A stretch of DNA of 64,000 nt from Bradyrhizobium elkanii USDA 76. GTDB taxonomy: Bacteria; Pseudomonadota; Alphaproteobacteria; Rhizobiales; Xanthobacteraceae. The position numbers and the translations under genes were made by a program. Of this stretch, positions 8,564 through 17,470 are shown one piece after another. Each line of letters begins with the position of its first letter. The stretch's first letter is position 1. The notes beneath the pieces are model-generated. The model ran no database searches. It saw only the letters and a list, made by a program, of their open reading frames with translations, and was not told where the DNA came from. The stretch covers positions 4,270,001-4,334,000 of the forward strand of contig NZ_CP066356.1 of assembly GCF_023278185.1 (NCBI RefSeq), in the 5' to 3' direction.

Positions 8564-10579
8564 ATGTTCAAGAAAATCCTGATCGCCAACCGCGGCGAGA
8601 TCGCCTGCCGGGTCATCAAGACTGCGCGCCGTATGGGGATTGAGACGGTCGCCGTCTACTCCGAGGCCGACCGCGACGCGCTGCATGTCGAGATGGCCGA
8701 CGAAGCCGTGCTGATCGGACCGCCCGCCGCGGCCGAGAGCTATCTTCTGATCGACAAGATCGTCGAGGCCTGCCGCAAGACAGGCGCGCAGGCGGTGCAT
8801 CCCGGCTACGGCTTCCTGTCCGAGCGCGAGGCGTTTCCGCGTGCGCTGGAAGCCGCCGGCATCGTCTTCATCGGCCCGAACCCCGGCGCCATCGCCGCGA
8901 TGGGCGACAAGATCGAATCCAAAAAGGCGGCGGCCAACGCCGACGTCTCGACCGTGCCGGGCTTTCTCGGCGTCATCGAGGACGGTAAGCATGCGGTGAG
9001 GATTGCCGATGCGATCGGCTATCCCGTGATGATCAAGGCCTCCGCCGGTGGCGGCGGCAAGGGCATGCGGATCGCCTATTCGACGAGGGAGGTCGAGGAG
9101 GGATTCGGGCTCGCCAAGGCCGAGGCCAAGGCCTCGTTCGGCGACGACCGCGTCTTCATCGAGAAATTCATCGTCGATCCCCGGCACATCGAGATCCAGG
9201 TGCTCGGCGACAAGCATGGCAATGTGATCTATCTCGGCGAGCGCGAGTGCTCGATCCAGCGCCGCAACCAGAAGGTCATCGAGGAGGCGCCGTCGCCGCT
9301 GCTCGACGAGACCACCCGCCGCAAGATGGGCGAGCAGGCGGTCGCGTTGGCGAAGGCGGTGAACTACGATTCGGCCGGCACCGTGGAATTCGTCGCCGGC
9401 CAGGACAAGAGCTTCTACTTCCTGGAGATGAACACCCGCCTGCAGGTCGAGCATCCCGTCACCGAATTGATCACCGGCATCGACCTCGTCGAGCAGATGA
9501 TCCGCGTCGCCGCCGGCGAGAAGCTCGCGTTGGCGCAGAAGGACGTGACGCTGACCGGCTGGGCGGTGGAATCCCGCGTCTATGCCGAGGATCCGTTCCG
9601 CAACTTCCTGCCCTCGATCGGACGGCTGGTGAAATACCGTCCGCCGGCCGAGGCCAGCCATGACGGCATCACGATCCGCAACGACACCGGCGTGCAGGAG
9701 GGCGGCGAGATCTCGATCCACTACGATCCGATGATCGCCAAGCTCGTCACCCATGCCCCGTCGCGCGCTGCGGCGATCGAGGCGCAGGCGACCGCGCTGG
9801 ACGCGTTCTATGTCGAAGGCATCCGGCACAACATTCCGTTCCTGTCGGCCTTGATGAACCATCCGCGCTGGCGCGAGGGCCGGCTTTCGACTGGCTTCAT
9901 CGCTGAGGAATTCCCGAAAGGGTTTTCGGCGCGCGCGCCCGAGGGCGAGATCGCGCGGCGGCTGGCCGCGGTCGGCGCCGCCATCGATCACGTGCTGGGC
10001 GAGCGCAAGCGGCAGATCTCCGGCCAGATGGGCGGCCGCGTGGTGCTGCGCGAGCGCCGCCGCGCGGTGTGGCTCGACCGCGCCGAGATCGCGCTCGACG
10101 TGGCGCGCGAGGGTGACGCGATTGCGGTGCGCTTCATCGGCGCCGACGGGCTGCCGGGCAACCCTCATAACCTCGTATCGAGCTGGGTGCCGGGCGAGCC
10201 GGTCTGGCAGGGCACCATCGACGGCAACTTCGTCGCCGTGCAGGTGCGGGCGATCAACAACGGCTTCCGCCTCGCGCATCAGGGCTTTGAGGTCCCGGCC
10301 TACGTCTTCACCGAGACCGAGGCGACCTCGGCGCGGCTGATGCCGGTGGTCTCGGCCGCCGACACCGGCAAGAAGTTGTTGTGTCCGATGCCTGGGCTCG
10401 TGGTGTCGATCGCGGTGACCGAGGGGCAGGAGATCAAGGCCGGCGAGACCCTGGCGGTGGTCGAAGCCATGAAGATGCAGAACGTGCTGCGCGCGGAGCG
10501 TGACGGCACGGTCAAGAAGATCCACGCCGCCGCCGGCGCCACGCTCGCGGTCGACGCGCTGATCCTGGAGTTCGCTTAG
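8564..10579 (+). CDS. pccA: Acetyl/propionyl-CoA carboxylase biotin-carrying alpha subunit
   Basis: A 671-aa protein with an N-terminal biotin carboxylase (MFKKILIANRGEIACRVI, ATP-grasp KASAGGGGKGMR at about 150-161, EMNTRLQVEHPVTE), a middle BT linker domain, and a C-terminal biotinyl domain with the biotinylated lysine in EAMKMQN. It carboxylates biotin with bicarbonate and ATP; the beta subunit, not in this window, moves CO2 to propionyl-CoA (or a related acyl-CoA) to form methylmalonyl-CoA. Length and order match PccA rather than the shorter AccC. The ATG at 8564 follows AAGAAGAGC. It is followed by a dispersed repeat and the oxaloacetate decarboxylase gene. Confidence 0.93.
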   Translation: MFKKILIANRGEIACRVIKTARRMGIETVAVYSEADRDALHVEMADEAVLIGPPAAAESYLLIDKIVEACRKTGAQAVHPGYGFLSEREAFPRALEAAGIVFIGPNPGAIAAMGDKIESKKAAANADVSTVPGFLGVIEDGKHAVRIADAIGYPVMIKASAGGGGKGMRIAYSTREVEEGFGLAKAEAKASFGDDRVFIEKFIVDPRHIEIQVLGDKHGNVIYLGERECSIQRRNQKVIEEAPSPLLDETTRRKMGEQAVALAKAVNYDSAGTVEFVAGQDKSFYFLEMNTRLQVEHPVTELITGIDLVEQMIRVAAGEKLALAQKDVTLTGWAVESRVYAEDPFRNFLPSIGRLVKYRPPAEASHDGITIRNDTGVQEGGEISIHYDPMIAKLVTHAPSRAAAIEAQATALDAFYVEGIRHNIPFLSALMNHPRWREGRLSTGFIAEEFPKGFSARAPEGEIARRLAAVGAAIDHVLGERKRQISGQMGGRVVLRERRRAVWLDRAEIALDVAREGDAIAVRFIGADGLPGNPHNLVSSWVPGEPVWQGTIDGNFVAVQVRAINNGFRLAHQGFEVPAYVFTETEATSARLMPVVSAADTGKKLLCPMPGLVVSIAVTEGQEIKAGETLAVVEAMKMQNVLRAERDGTVKKIHAAAGATLAVDALILEFA

Positions 10580-10583
10580 CACC

Positions 10584-10699
10584 GTCATTGCGAGCGCCAG
10601 CGAAGCAATCCATCTAACCGCGCATGATGAGAGATGGATTGCTTCGTCGCTTCAGTGCAAAATTGCTTAGCAATTTTGTCGCGGGCTCCTCGCAATGAC
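10584..10699. repeat. Dispersed palindromic repeat (Bradyrhizobium type)
   Basis: About 116 bp that begins GTCATTGCGAGCGCCAGCGA and ends in the complementary CTCCTCGCAATGAC. Inner arms AAGCAATCCATCT / AGATGGATTGCTT form a long imperfect hairpin. A second small hairpin, AAATTGCTTAGCAATTTT, sits near the right end. From memory, this kind of sequence is scattered in many copies between Bradyrhizobium genes. Here it lies between pccA and the next gene. Confidence 0.8.
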
Positions 10700-10716
10700 G
10701 TGGATGGAGACACATC

Positions 10717-11583
10717 ATGGCCTTCCGCAAACGCCGCGAAGCACTGCGATCGATTCTCAACGGATCAACCTGCATCCGCCCGGGCTCGGTCTATGACGCG
10801 ACCTCGATCCGGATTGCGGAGGATCTCGGCTTCGAGCTCGGCATGTTCGGCGGCTCGGTGGCCTCGCTCGCTGTGCTCGGCGACCCCGATATTGCGCTGA
10901 TCACGCTGACCGAATTCGCCGAGCAGATACGCCGCATGTCGCGTGCGTCGACGCTGCCGGTGCTCGTCGATGCCGACCACGGTTACGGCAACGCGCTCAA
11001 TGTCCGCCGCACCGTGCAGGAGGTGGAGGCGGCTGGCGCGGCCGGCCTTACCATCGAGGACACGCTGCTGCCGCAGGCGTTCGGCCAGGCCAAGACCCAG
11101 CTGATCTCGCTGGAAGAAGGTGTCGGCAAGATGAAGGCCGCGCTTGATGGCCGCAGCGATCCGTCGCTCGTCATCCTGGGCCGGACCGGTGCCGTCTCGA
11201 TCACTGATCTCGACGATGCGATCGCACGCGCCAGGGCCTATGAGGCGGTCGGCGTCGACGGCTTGTTCTTCACCGGCATCAGATCGCGAGGCGAACTGGA
11301 GGCGCTCTCGGCCGCGACGACGCTGCCGATCGTGCTCGGCGGCGCGCCGGAGGAGATGACCGCGCTCGACTATCTGGCAAGCCAGCGCGTCAGGATCGCG
11401 CTGCAAGGCCACGCACCATTCGCGGCCGCAACCCAGGCCGTCTTCGAGACGCTGAAGGCGCTGCGCGAAGGCACCTCGCCGAAGAACCTCAGGGGCATTG
11501 CCTCGTCCGAACTGACCGGTCGCGTCATGCGCGAGGCGGAGACCAAGGCGCGCAGCGGCGAGTTCCTTGGTCTGAAGAAATGA
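10717..11583 (+). CDS. Oxaloacetate decarboxylase-type enzyme (isocitrate lyase/PEP mutase superfamily)
   Basis: A 288-aa TIM-barrel enzyme of the isocitrate lyase/PEP mutase superfamily. Signatures are [19 protein letters not shown], the metal loop [19 protein letters not shown], and the substrate-region TIEDTLLPQ. The family with this pattern is the Mg-dependent oxaloacetate decarboxylase described for the Pseudomonas PA4872-like group, which turns oxaloacetate into pyruvate and CO2. The KKCGH motif of methylisocitrate and isocitrate lyases is absent, so a lyase role is unlikely. The ATG at 10717 is preceded by GGATGGAGACACATC. The stop overlaps the start of the acylphosphatase gene (ATGA), so they are translated from one mRNA. 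Confidence 0.85.
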   Translation: MAFRKRREALRSILNGSTCIRPGSVYDATSIRIAEDLGFELGMFGGSVASLAVLGDPDIALITLTEFAEQIRRMSRASTLPVLVDADHGYGNALNVRRTVQEVEAAGAAGLTIEDTLLPQAFGQAKTQLISLEEGVGKMKAALDGRSDPSLVILGRTGAVSITDLDDAIARARAYEAVGVDGLFFTGIRSRGELEALSAATTLPIVLGGAPEEMTALDYLASQRVRIALQGHAPFAAATQAVFETLKALREGTSPKNLRGIASSELTGRVMREAETKARSGEFLGLKK

Positions 11584-11879
11584 GCGGCGTGATCCGCCAC
11601 GTCACCATCAGCGGTCGCGTCCAGGGCGTCGGCTATCGCGCCTGGGTCGACGAGCAGGCAAACGCACGCGCCCTCGAAGGCTGGGTCCGCAACCGCCGCG
11701 ACGGCAGCGTCGAGGCGGTATTTGCCGGCCCCGACGACGTCGTCACTGACATGATCGCGGCATGCAACCGCGGTCCGTTCTCGGCGCGCGTTGCTGCCGT
11801 GCACGCCGCATCAGGCAATTCCGATCTTTTGAACCAGCGCCAGGCAGGGGAGCGGTTCTCGGTCCTGCCGACGGTCTAA
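11580..11879 (+). CDS. acyP: Acylphosphatase
   Basis: A 99-aa protein with the complete acylphosphatase fold: [16 protein letters not shown] carries the phosphate-binding loop and catalytic Arg, and [17 protein letters not shown] carries the catalytic Asn. It hydrolyses carboxyl-phosphate bonds such as acetyl phosphate. The start overlaps the stop of the upstream decarboxylase-type gene by four bases. The next gene is convergent and begins nine bases after the stop. Confidence 0.92.
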   Translation: MSGVIRHVTISGRVQGVGYRAWVDEQANARALEGWVRNRRDGSVEAVFAGPDDVVTDMIAACNRGPFSARVAAVHAASGNSDLLNQRQAGERFSVLPTV

Positions 11880-11888
11880 CGCGCGGCA

Positions 11889-12701
11889 TCACGCGACCGC
11901 CGAGATCACCAGCGCTTGAATCCGGCCTTCGATCGCGCCGCTGCCGAAGCGGCGGGCAAGCGCCGACGCGGCGTGCTCGGTCGCAGCATCAAGGCCGACA
12001 CCGCCGCGCGCCTCGATCTCGCCGCGCAATGGTGATCCCTGGCAAAAGCCGATCGCAGGATCATGAGGCGCATTGGCCCGGCTTTGCAGCTGAACATCGT
12101 CGATCTCGATCTTGCTGAAGCCCGCGGCTGCAAGGTCGGCGCGGATCGGGTCGGCCGCGTAGTGGCCATAAGGCGTGCGCGCCAGGAAGCGCGGCGGATC
12201 GGCCGGAAAGACCTCCGCCAATGCCTGGGTCACCACGTCGGCAAACTCGTTGTCTTCGATGCGACCCCACATGCTGAACAGGAAACGGCCGCCCGGCTTC
12301 AGCACACGGCGCGCCTCCGAATAACCCTTGGGTTTGTCGGGGAAGAACATCGCGCCGAATTGGCAGGCGACGACGTCGAAGCTCGCATTGTCGAACGGCA
12401 GGTTCAGAGCGTCGGCCTGCCGCCACGTGATGGCGGTCCCGCCCGGCATCTGTGACTTCGCTCGTTCGAGCATCGGTTCATTCAGGTCGGTCGCCACGAT
12501 CCTGGTGTCGCTGCCGAGCGCGGACGCCAGCGCGCGAGTGACGGCGCCGGTGCCGGTTGCCGTCTCAAGCAGGTCGCGCGGGCCAAGAACCTTGGCGCGT
12601 TGCGCCAGATCGCGTGCGTAGGGTTCGAAAATCATCGGCACGAGGAGCCGGTCGTAGAGCTCCGGAATGGACCCAACGAACTCCTTGTCGGACGCCGGCA
12701 T
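11889..12701 (-). CDS. Class I SAM-dependent methyltransferase
   Basis: A 270-aa cytosolic methyltransferase of the UbiE/Methyltransf_11 type. Motif I is LLETATGTGAVTRALA, motif II lies around ATDLNEPML, and motif IV reads ADALNLPFDNASFDVVACQF, followed by RRVLKPGGRFLFSMWG. The C-terminal part (YGHYAADPIRADLAAAGFSK) matches a common rhizobial subgroup with unknown substrate. ATG 12701 is chosen because AAGGGAGA sits at ideal distance; the frame is open further upstream to 12755 but has no ribosome site there. Confidence 0.85.
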   Translation of the reverse strand: MPASDKEFVGSIPELYDRLLVPMIFEPYARDLAQRAKVLGPRDLLETATGTGAVTRALASALGSDTRIVATDLNEPMLERAKSQMPGGTAITWRQADALNLPFDNASFDVVACQFGAMFFPDKPKGYSEARRVLKPGGRFLFSMWGRIEDNEFADVVTQALAEVFPADPPRFLARTPYGHYAADPIRADLAAAGFSKIEIDDVQLQSRANAPHDPAIGFCQGSPLRGEIEARGGVGLDAATEHAASALARRFGSGAIEGRIQALVISAVA

Positions 12702-12896
12702 GCGCAATCTCCCTTGCGGCCGCGACGCGGGCAACCCGGTGCACGGCTCAATCATCCACCCGGATCAGCTTGGACGAAGAGCTCGGGGGTCACAAAGGAA
12801 AACTCCTCACCTGTAACGAATGGTATTCGCGGGGGGCGTCGGATGGGTCAGGAGACCTGCCATGCCTCCTGCGCTTTCGTTGACCGAAGGTCAGCC

Positions 12897-12940
12897 TTGA
12901 CTTCTGCTCCGAATAATCTGATAGTTCTGTCATGACAGAA
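12897..12940 (+). promoter_or_regulatory. Promoter with perfect 16-bp operator over the start codon
   Basis: TTGACT (12897-12902), 17-bp spacer, GATAGT (12920-12925). The perfect palindrome TTCTGTCATGACAGAA (12925-12940) contains the ATG of the regulator gene (12932). Transcription would start at or very near the ATG, so the mRNA may be leaderless. No Shine-Dalgarno sequence is visible. The palindrome is the natural site for autoregulation. Confidence 0.6.
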
Positions 12941-13489
12941 ATAACCGCCAAGAAAAAACTTCCTGCCGTCGTCGAGCGCTTCATCCTGCATTGGGGCGAC
13001 ATGGGCGACGAATGGGGCGTCAACCGCTCGGTGAGCCAGATCCACGGGTTGCTCTACCTCGCCGAAGCGCCGATGACGGCAGAGGACATTGCCGACACCC
13101 TCGGCATGGCGCGCTCCAACGTCTCCAACTCGATCAAGGAGCTCTTGTCCTGGGGATTGATCCGGCGAGTGCCGATCCTTGGCGACCGCCGCGACCACTT
13201 CGAGGCCGAGACCGACATCTGGGAGGTCGCGGCCAAGATCGCGGCGGGACGCAAGGAGCGCGAAATCGATCCCGCGCTCGCAGCGTTGCGCGCCTGCGTC
13301 TCCGACGCGGCCGGCGATCCGGCCATCAGCCCGCTCGCGAGCAAGCGGCTGAAGGAGATGCTGACATTCACCGAGCTTGTCGACCGCTGGTACACGCAGA
13401 TGCTGAACGTGCCGCGGCCGCGCCTGGTCGCGCTGATCAAGCTCGGCGAGAAGATCGTGAGTTTCCTGCCGACAGGCAGAGTCAAATAA
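12932..13489 (+). CDS. GbsR/MarR-family transcriptional regulator
   Basis: A 185-aa winged-helix regulator of the GbsR branch of the MarR family. The helix-turn-helix is at about 42-75 (APMTAEDIADTLGMARSNVSNSIKELL), followed by the wing (WGLIRRVPILGDRRDHFEAE), and the C-terminal half is helical and probably dimerises. It leads a four-gene cluster with a DUF4166 protein, an epimerase and a membrane protein, at 26, -4 and 11 bp spacing. A palindrome across its own start codon points to autorepression. The ligand is unknown. GbsR itself responds to choline, but there is no choline gene here. Confidence 0.85.
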   Translation: MTEITAKKKLPAVVERFILHWGDMGDEWGVNRSVSQIHGLLYLAEAPMTAEDIADTLGMARSNVSNSIKELLSWGLIRRVPILGDRRDHFEAETDIWEVAAKIAAGRKEREIDPALAALRACVSDAAGDPAISPLASKRLKEMLTFTELVDRWYTQMLNVPRPRLVALIKLGEKIVSFLPTGRVK

Positions 13490-13515
13490 AGGCGGCGGCG
13501 TAACGAGAGTGTGCG

Positions 13516-14181
13516 ATGGCGTCAGCAAGGATATCCACCTTAAAGACAGCGCCGGCTTCCGATACCAAGCTGCTCGACGACCATCGCTTCCGCGCATTGC
13601 TGTCGGACGAGGATTGGGGCCGCCTGCCGGTTGCCATCTGGCGGCGCTTCTCGAAACGGTTTGAAGACGGCAACACCGTCGTCTATGTCGGCGAGGTCGA
13701 GGAGGCCTCGTGCAGCCGCATCGGCTGGTGGCTGGCGCAGGCCGCGCGGCTGATCGGCGGGCCGTTCCCGACCGGCACCGAAACGCGCGTGCCGATGATC
13801 GTCACCGTCACCGAGGACGCGGCCAGCGGCGGCCAGGTCTGGACCCGCATCTGCGCGCGCCGCGACGGCTTTCCGCAGGTGATTCATTCCGCCAAGCGTT
13901 TTGCCGGGTCCACCGGGCTCGAGGAATATGTCGGCTTCGGTGTCAGCATGGCGCTGCGGATCGCGGTCGAGCACGAGGCGCTGGTGTTTCGCAGCGTCGG
14001 CTATTCGCTGCAGCTCGGCCCGTTTCGGATGCCGCTGCCCGAATGGCTCACACCCGGCGATCTCACCGTGACCCATTCCGATCTCGGCTGCGGCGACTTC
14101 CGCTTCACGCTGGAGATCATCCACCCGCGTTTCGGCCGGCTGATCCGTCAGTCCGCTGTGTTCAGGGAGGCCACGCCATGA
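13516..14181 (+). CDS. DUF4166 domain protein
   Basis: A 221-aa soluble protein. The DUF4166 features are LPVAIWRRFSKRFEDG near residue 45, a central strand-rich segment (VPMIVTVTEDAASGGQVWTRICARRDGFPQVI is read here in two parts: VPMIVTVTEDA and WTRICARRDGFPQ), and FRFTLEIIHPRFGRLIRQSAVF at the end. The family function is unknown; it is often found next to, or fused with, NAD-dependent epimerase-like proteins, as here. Start ATG 13516 after AACGAGAGTGTGCG. Its stop overlaps the epimerase ATG. Confidence 0.8.
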   Translation: MASARISTLKTAPASDTKLLDDHRFRALLSDEDWGRLPVAIWRRFSKRFEDGNTVVYVGEVEEASCSRIGWWLAQAARLIGGPFPTGTETRVPMIVTVTEDAASGGQVWTRICARRDGFPQVIHSAKRFAGSTGLEEYVGFGVSMALRIAVEHEALVFRSVGYSLQLGPFRMPLPEWLTPGDLTVTHSDLGCGDFRFTLEIIHPRFGRLIRQSAVFREATP

Positions 14182-15614
14182 CGCCGCTGCTTTGGACGCT
14201 TGTCGCCATCCAGATTGCGATGGGCGCATTCGATACGTTCTATCACCACGAATTCACCGAGCGGCTGGCCTGGCGTCCTTCGCAGCGCCACGAGCTCCAG
14301 CTGCACGGCGTGCGCAACATGCTCTATGCGCTGGTGTTCCTCGTGCTCGGCTGGCTGGAGGTGCACGGCATTCTAGCGATCGCCATCATGGCCGTCCTCG
14401 TCGTCGAGGTCGTCATCACCTTGATGGATTTCGTCGAGGAGGATCTGAGCCGAAAGCTGCCGTCGAGCGAGCGGATCAATCACACGCTGCTGGCGATCAA
14501 CTACGGCGCCATCCTCGTGCTGCTGGTGCCGGTCCTGATCGGCTGGGCGATGCTGCCGACCGCCGTCGCGCCGGCCTATGCGGGTCCGCTAACCCTGTTC
14601 GCGACCGCTGCGGCCTTCGGCGCCGCGCTGTTCGGCGCGCGCGACTTTGCCGCGGCCAGACGCCTCGGACGAATGGCCAGCGTGCCGGCCGCGACGCTGG
14701 TCGAGAAATTGCCGGCGCGGCAGACCGTGCTCGTCACCGGCGCGACCGGCTTCATCGGCAGCCGCCTGGTGGCGAGCCTCACCATATCCGGCCATCAGGT
14801 GATTGCGTTGATCCGCAATCCGGCAAAGGCCGACATGCTGCCGCCGCCGGTGACGCTGATCACGAGCCTTGACCAATTGCCCGCCGACTCCGGGATCGAC
14901 GCCATCGTCAATCTCGCGGGCGAGCCGATCGGCAACGGCCTGTGGACCGAGGCCAAGCGCCGCAAGATCATCGCCTCACGTATCGACATGACGTCTGACG
15001 TGATCAAGCTGATCGCGCGCCTCGAACGCAAGCCGTCGGTATTCGTGAGCGGCTCCGCGATCGGCTGGTACGGACTCTGGCAGGACCAGGTGCTGACCGA
15101 GTCGGCGAAATCCCACGCCTGCTTCAGTCACGAATTGTGCGAGGCCTGGGAGAATGCGGCCAAGCCGGCCGCGGATCACGGCGTGCGCGTGGCATATTTG
15201 CGGATCGGTCTCGTGGTCGGCACCGATGGCGGCTTCATCACGCGGATGCTGACGCCGTTCGAGTTCGGTCTCGGCGGCCCGCTCGGCTCGGGCAAGCAGT
15301 GGATGTCGTGGATCGAGCGCGATGACCTCGTGCGCCTGATCGCGCATGTGATTGCGAGACCTGAACTGTCCGGTCCTGTCAACGCGACCGCGCCGATCCC
15401 GGTGACCAACACGAAATTCACCGAGGAGCTCGGACGCCGTCTGCACCGGCCGGCGATCTTCCGCGTGCCGGCGGCGCTGCTCCGTGCCGTTGGCGGCGAC
15501 TTCGCCGACGAGCTCCTGCTCGGCGGCCAGCGCGTGCTGCCGAACAAGGCGCTGAGCAACGGCTTTGTGTTCCGGCACGAAACCCTGCGCAGCGCGTTCG
15601 ATGCGATCTTGTGA
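14178..15614 (+). CDS. TIGR01777-family epimerase with N-terminal membrane domain
   Basis: A 478-aa fusion. Residues 1-150 hold about four membrane helices (LLWTLVAIQIAMGAF, NMLYALVFLVLGWL, ILAIAIMAVLVVEVVITLM, AILVLLVPVLIGWAM). From about residue 180 a Rossmann epimerase of the SDR39U1/TIGR01777 group begins, with the NAD loop VLVTGATGFIGSRLV, NLAGEPIGNGLW, SGSAIGWYG and the C-terminal DUF1731 end (RVPAALLRAVGGDFADELLLG). Free-standing members have about 300 aa and lack the membrane part. Activity is not known. ATG 14178 follows CAGGGAGG and overlaps the previous stop. It probably works with the DUF4166 protein at the membrane. Confidence 0.85.
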   Translation: MTPLLWTLVAIQIAMGAFDTFYHHEFTERLAWRPSQRHELQLHGVRNMLYALVFLVLGWLEVHGILAIAIMAVLVVEVVITLMDFVEEDLSRKLPSSERINHTLLAINYGAILVLLVPVLIGWAMLPTAVAPAYAGPLTLFATAAAFGAALFGARDFAAARRLGRMASVPAATLVEKLPARQTVLVTGATGFIGSRLVASLTISGHQVIALIRNPAKADMLPPPVTLITSLDQLPADSGIDAIVNLAGEPIGNGLWTEAKRRKIIASRIDMTSDVIKLIARLERKPSVFVSGSAIGWYGLWQDQVLTESAKSHACFSHELCEAWENAAKPAADHGVRVAYLRIGLVVGTDGGFITRMLTPFEFGLGGPLGSGKQWMSWIERDDLVRLIAHVIARPELSGPVNATAPIPVTNTKFTEELGRRLHRPAIFRVPAALLRAVGGDFADELLLGGQRVLPNKALSNGFVFRHETLRSAFDAIL

Positions 15615-15625
15615 GGAGACCCCGG

Positions 15626-16051
15626 ATGTGCAGCACCTGTTCCCGTGCATTCGGAGGTTGGCTTGCGGGCTGTGGCGCCGCGACGGCGGTGATTTCCGCC
15701 GTCGGTCAAACCATTCTGATGATGACGTCGCACGGCGATGTCGCGCGGCTGCTCTACGGCATCGTCGTGATGTTGCCTCCGTCGGCCGCGGTCTTCATCA
15801 TCACTTGTCTGCTCACAGCAATTCCCACTGTGATCGTCGTCTGGTTCACTGAGGAGTTCCATATCCGAGCCGCGGGATTTTTCGCCTGCGCAGGCGCGGC
15901 GATCGGCGCGTTGTGCATCACTGTCCTTCTACGATCCCCGGCTGTCTGGACATCCGGACTGGTTTGCCTGTTCGTCGTGGCCGGGTTTGTTGCCGGCCTG
16001 ACCTACTGGTTCGTGATGTGCGAACTGGCGGCAGGCGAAGACTCGATGTGA
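15626..16051 (+). CDS. Four-helix membrane protein, unknown
   Basis: A 141-aa membrane protein with four hydrophobic segments (about 12-30, 42-68, 77-97, 103-125) and a short cysteine-bearing N-terminus (MCSTCSR). I do not recognise a family. ATG 15626 follows GAGGAGACCCCGG; the frame also offers GTG 15611, which overlaps the previous stop. It lies 11 bp after the epimerase, so it is the last gene of the GbsR-led operon, and it converges with the LysR gene 18 bp away. Confidence 0.65.
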   Translation: MCSTCSRAFGGWLAGCGAATAVISAVGQTILMMTSHGDVARLLYGIVVMLPPSAAVFIITCLLTAIPTVIVVWFTEEFHIRAAGFFACAGAAIGALCITVLLRSPAVWTSGLVCLFVVAGFVAGLTYWFVMCELAAGEDSM

Positions 16052-16069
16052 ACCGCTACGATGTTCAAC

Positions 16070-16927
16070 CTATGCTGCCGAGGCCACGCTCCGAAACGTC
16101 GCAGCCAGCGTCCTGAGTGCCGCGAGCTTGGCGGGATCGCCGACCTTCGAATGCAGCATCACCTTCGACGTGCCGAGCCGAGGTAGCTTGTGGGCAGGGC
16201 CGATATCGACCAGGCCCGGCGGCGCGATGCGGCGGACGAGGGGCGCGACGGCCAGCCCTGCAAGCGCGGCCGCCACCACCGCGGTGACGCCGCCGCCGAC
16301 GAAGCTTTCGGTCCACGCGATGCCGGCCTTGTCCAGCGCGCGCACGGCGAGGGCGCGCACGCCGCAGGGCGGCGCCAGCGTTGCCAGCGGCAACGCATCG
16401 CCGCGCGGCCAGACGAAGCGTTTGGCGGCGAACCAGCCGAATTCGTCCTCGGTCAGTTTCTCGCCGCCGCGCCGGCTACCTTCCTGGCGCACGATCACGG
16501 CGTCGAGCTCGCCGCCATCGTAGGCATCGAGCATTTCGCGCGAGAAGCCGATGGTCACGGAGAGGGCAAGCTGGGAGGCCATCGCGTGCAGCCGCTCCAG
16601 CAGCGGCACCAGCTCCGGGCCCGCGGCGTGATCGCTGATCCCGAGCGTGAGCTGCTGGCGCGCCGGTTTCTCGCCGGCCAGCGCGCGATCATGCACCTCG
16701 ATCAGCGCGCGGGCGTGGTGCAGGAAGGCCGCGCCGTCGGCGGTCAGCCGCACCGCGCGCGGCGAGCGCTCGACCAGCCGCTTGCCGAGCACCGTTTCGA
16801 GCCGCTGCAACTTCATGCTGATCGCCGCCTGCGTGGTGCCGAGTGCTTCGGCTGCCCGGGTGAAGCCCTGCAGCTCGGCGACGAGGAGGAAGGCCTGCAC
16901 GGTGTCGATGTCGAGCGTCGTCGTCAT
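16070..16927 (-). CDS. LysR-family transcriptional regulator
   Basis: A 285-aa LysR protein: N-terminal helix-turn-helix at about 6-65 (TVQAFLLVAELQGFTRAAEALG, TTQAAISMKLQRLE) and a C-terminal effector domain. ATG 16927 is used; a TTG at 16933 is in frame. It is divergent from a tautomerase gene 114 bp away, with a short inverted repeat directly upstream, so the tautomerase is its likely target. Nothing shows what it senses. Confidence 0.9.
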   Translation of the reverse strand: MTTTLDIDTVQAFLLVAELQGFTRAAEALGTTQAAISMKLQRLETVLGKRLVERSPRAVRLTADGAAFLHHARALIEVHDRALAGEKPARQQLTLGISDHAAGPELVPLLERLHAMASQLALSVTIGFSREMLDAYDGGELDAVIVRQEGSRRGGEKLTEDEFGWFAAKRFVWPRGDALPLATLAPPCGVRALAVRALDKAGIAWTESFVGGGVTAVVAAALAGLAVAPLVRRIAPPGLVDIGPAHKLPRLGTSKVMLHSKVGDPAKLAALRTLAATFRSVASAA

Positions 16928-16930
16928 GAT

Positions 16931-16948
16931 CAATGATCGTTATCATTG
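16931..16948. promoter_or_regulatory. Inverted repeat in LysR/tautomerase intergenic region
   Basis: CAATGAT-CGTT-ATCATTG: perfect 7-bp arms with a 4-bp centre, starting 3 bp upstream of the LysR ATG. Position fits LysR autoregulation. The spacing does not give a clean T-N11-A box. Confidence 0.4.
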
Positions 16949-17041
16949 CTATCCAGCTTGATAAGATACCAAGATGATGCGCAAAGGTCTAGCTAGAGGG
17001 CGCGCGATTGACCGCGCCAACCAAGTTCAAGGAGACCGAAC

Positions 17042-17467
17042 ATGCCCCTCATCACCGTCACCTATGCGACGTCCCGTGAGAGGCCGTCGCTGAAGTCCGA
17101 CATCGCCGCCGCGGTGTCGGAGTTGACCGCCGGGATTCTGCACAAGGATCCCAAGGTCACTGCTGTTATCGTGAAGTCCGCCGACGCCGCCGACTGGTTC
17201 GCCGGCGGCAAGTCGCTGGCCGAGCAGGGGCTTGCGAGCTACTGGCTCGACATCCACGTCACCGAGGGCACCAACACCAAGGACGAGAAGGCGACCTATC
17301 TCGCGGCACTGTTCAAGCGGATGGGCGAACTGCTCGGGCCGCTCCACACCGAGAGCTACGCCCATGTCGACGAGGTGAAGGGCGATGCCTACGGCTTCGG
17401 CGGCCTCACCCAGGAGCGCCGCTATATCGCCGGCAAGCTCGAGATCGTGCCGCAGAACGCGGCGTGA
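17042..17467 (+). CDS. Tautomerase-family protein
   Basis: A 141-aa protein of the 4-oxalocrotonate tautomerase superfamily. The chain starts MPLITVTYA, so after loss of Met the N-terminus is the catalytic proline. It is about twice the length of classical 60-aa tautomerases and seems to hold two repeats of the beta-alpha-beta unit (around 2-55 and 65-130). The substrate is unknown. AAGGAGACCGAAC precedes the ATG. It is divergent from the LysR gene and convergent with lipB, 3 bp away. Confidence 0.82.
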   Translation: MPLITVTYATSRERPSLKSDIAAAVSELTAGILHKDPKVTAVIVKSADAADWFAGGKSLAEQGLASYWLDIHVTEGTNTKDEKATYLAALFKRMGELLGPLHTESYAHVDEVKGDAYGFGGLTQERRYIAGKLEIVPQNAA

Positions 17468-17470
17468 AGC

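Noticed and set aside
8540..10588. Minus-strand open frame of 682 codons opposite pccA
   Set aside because: Antisense shadow of a fully recognisable carboxylase gene; no family features.
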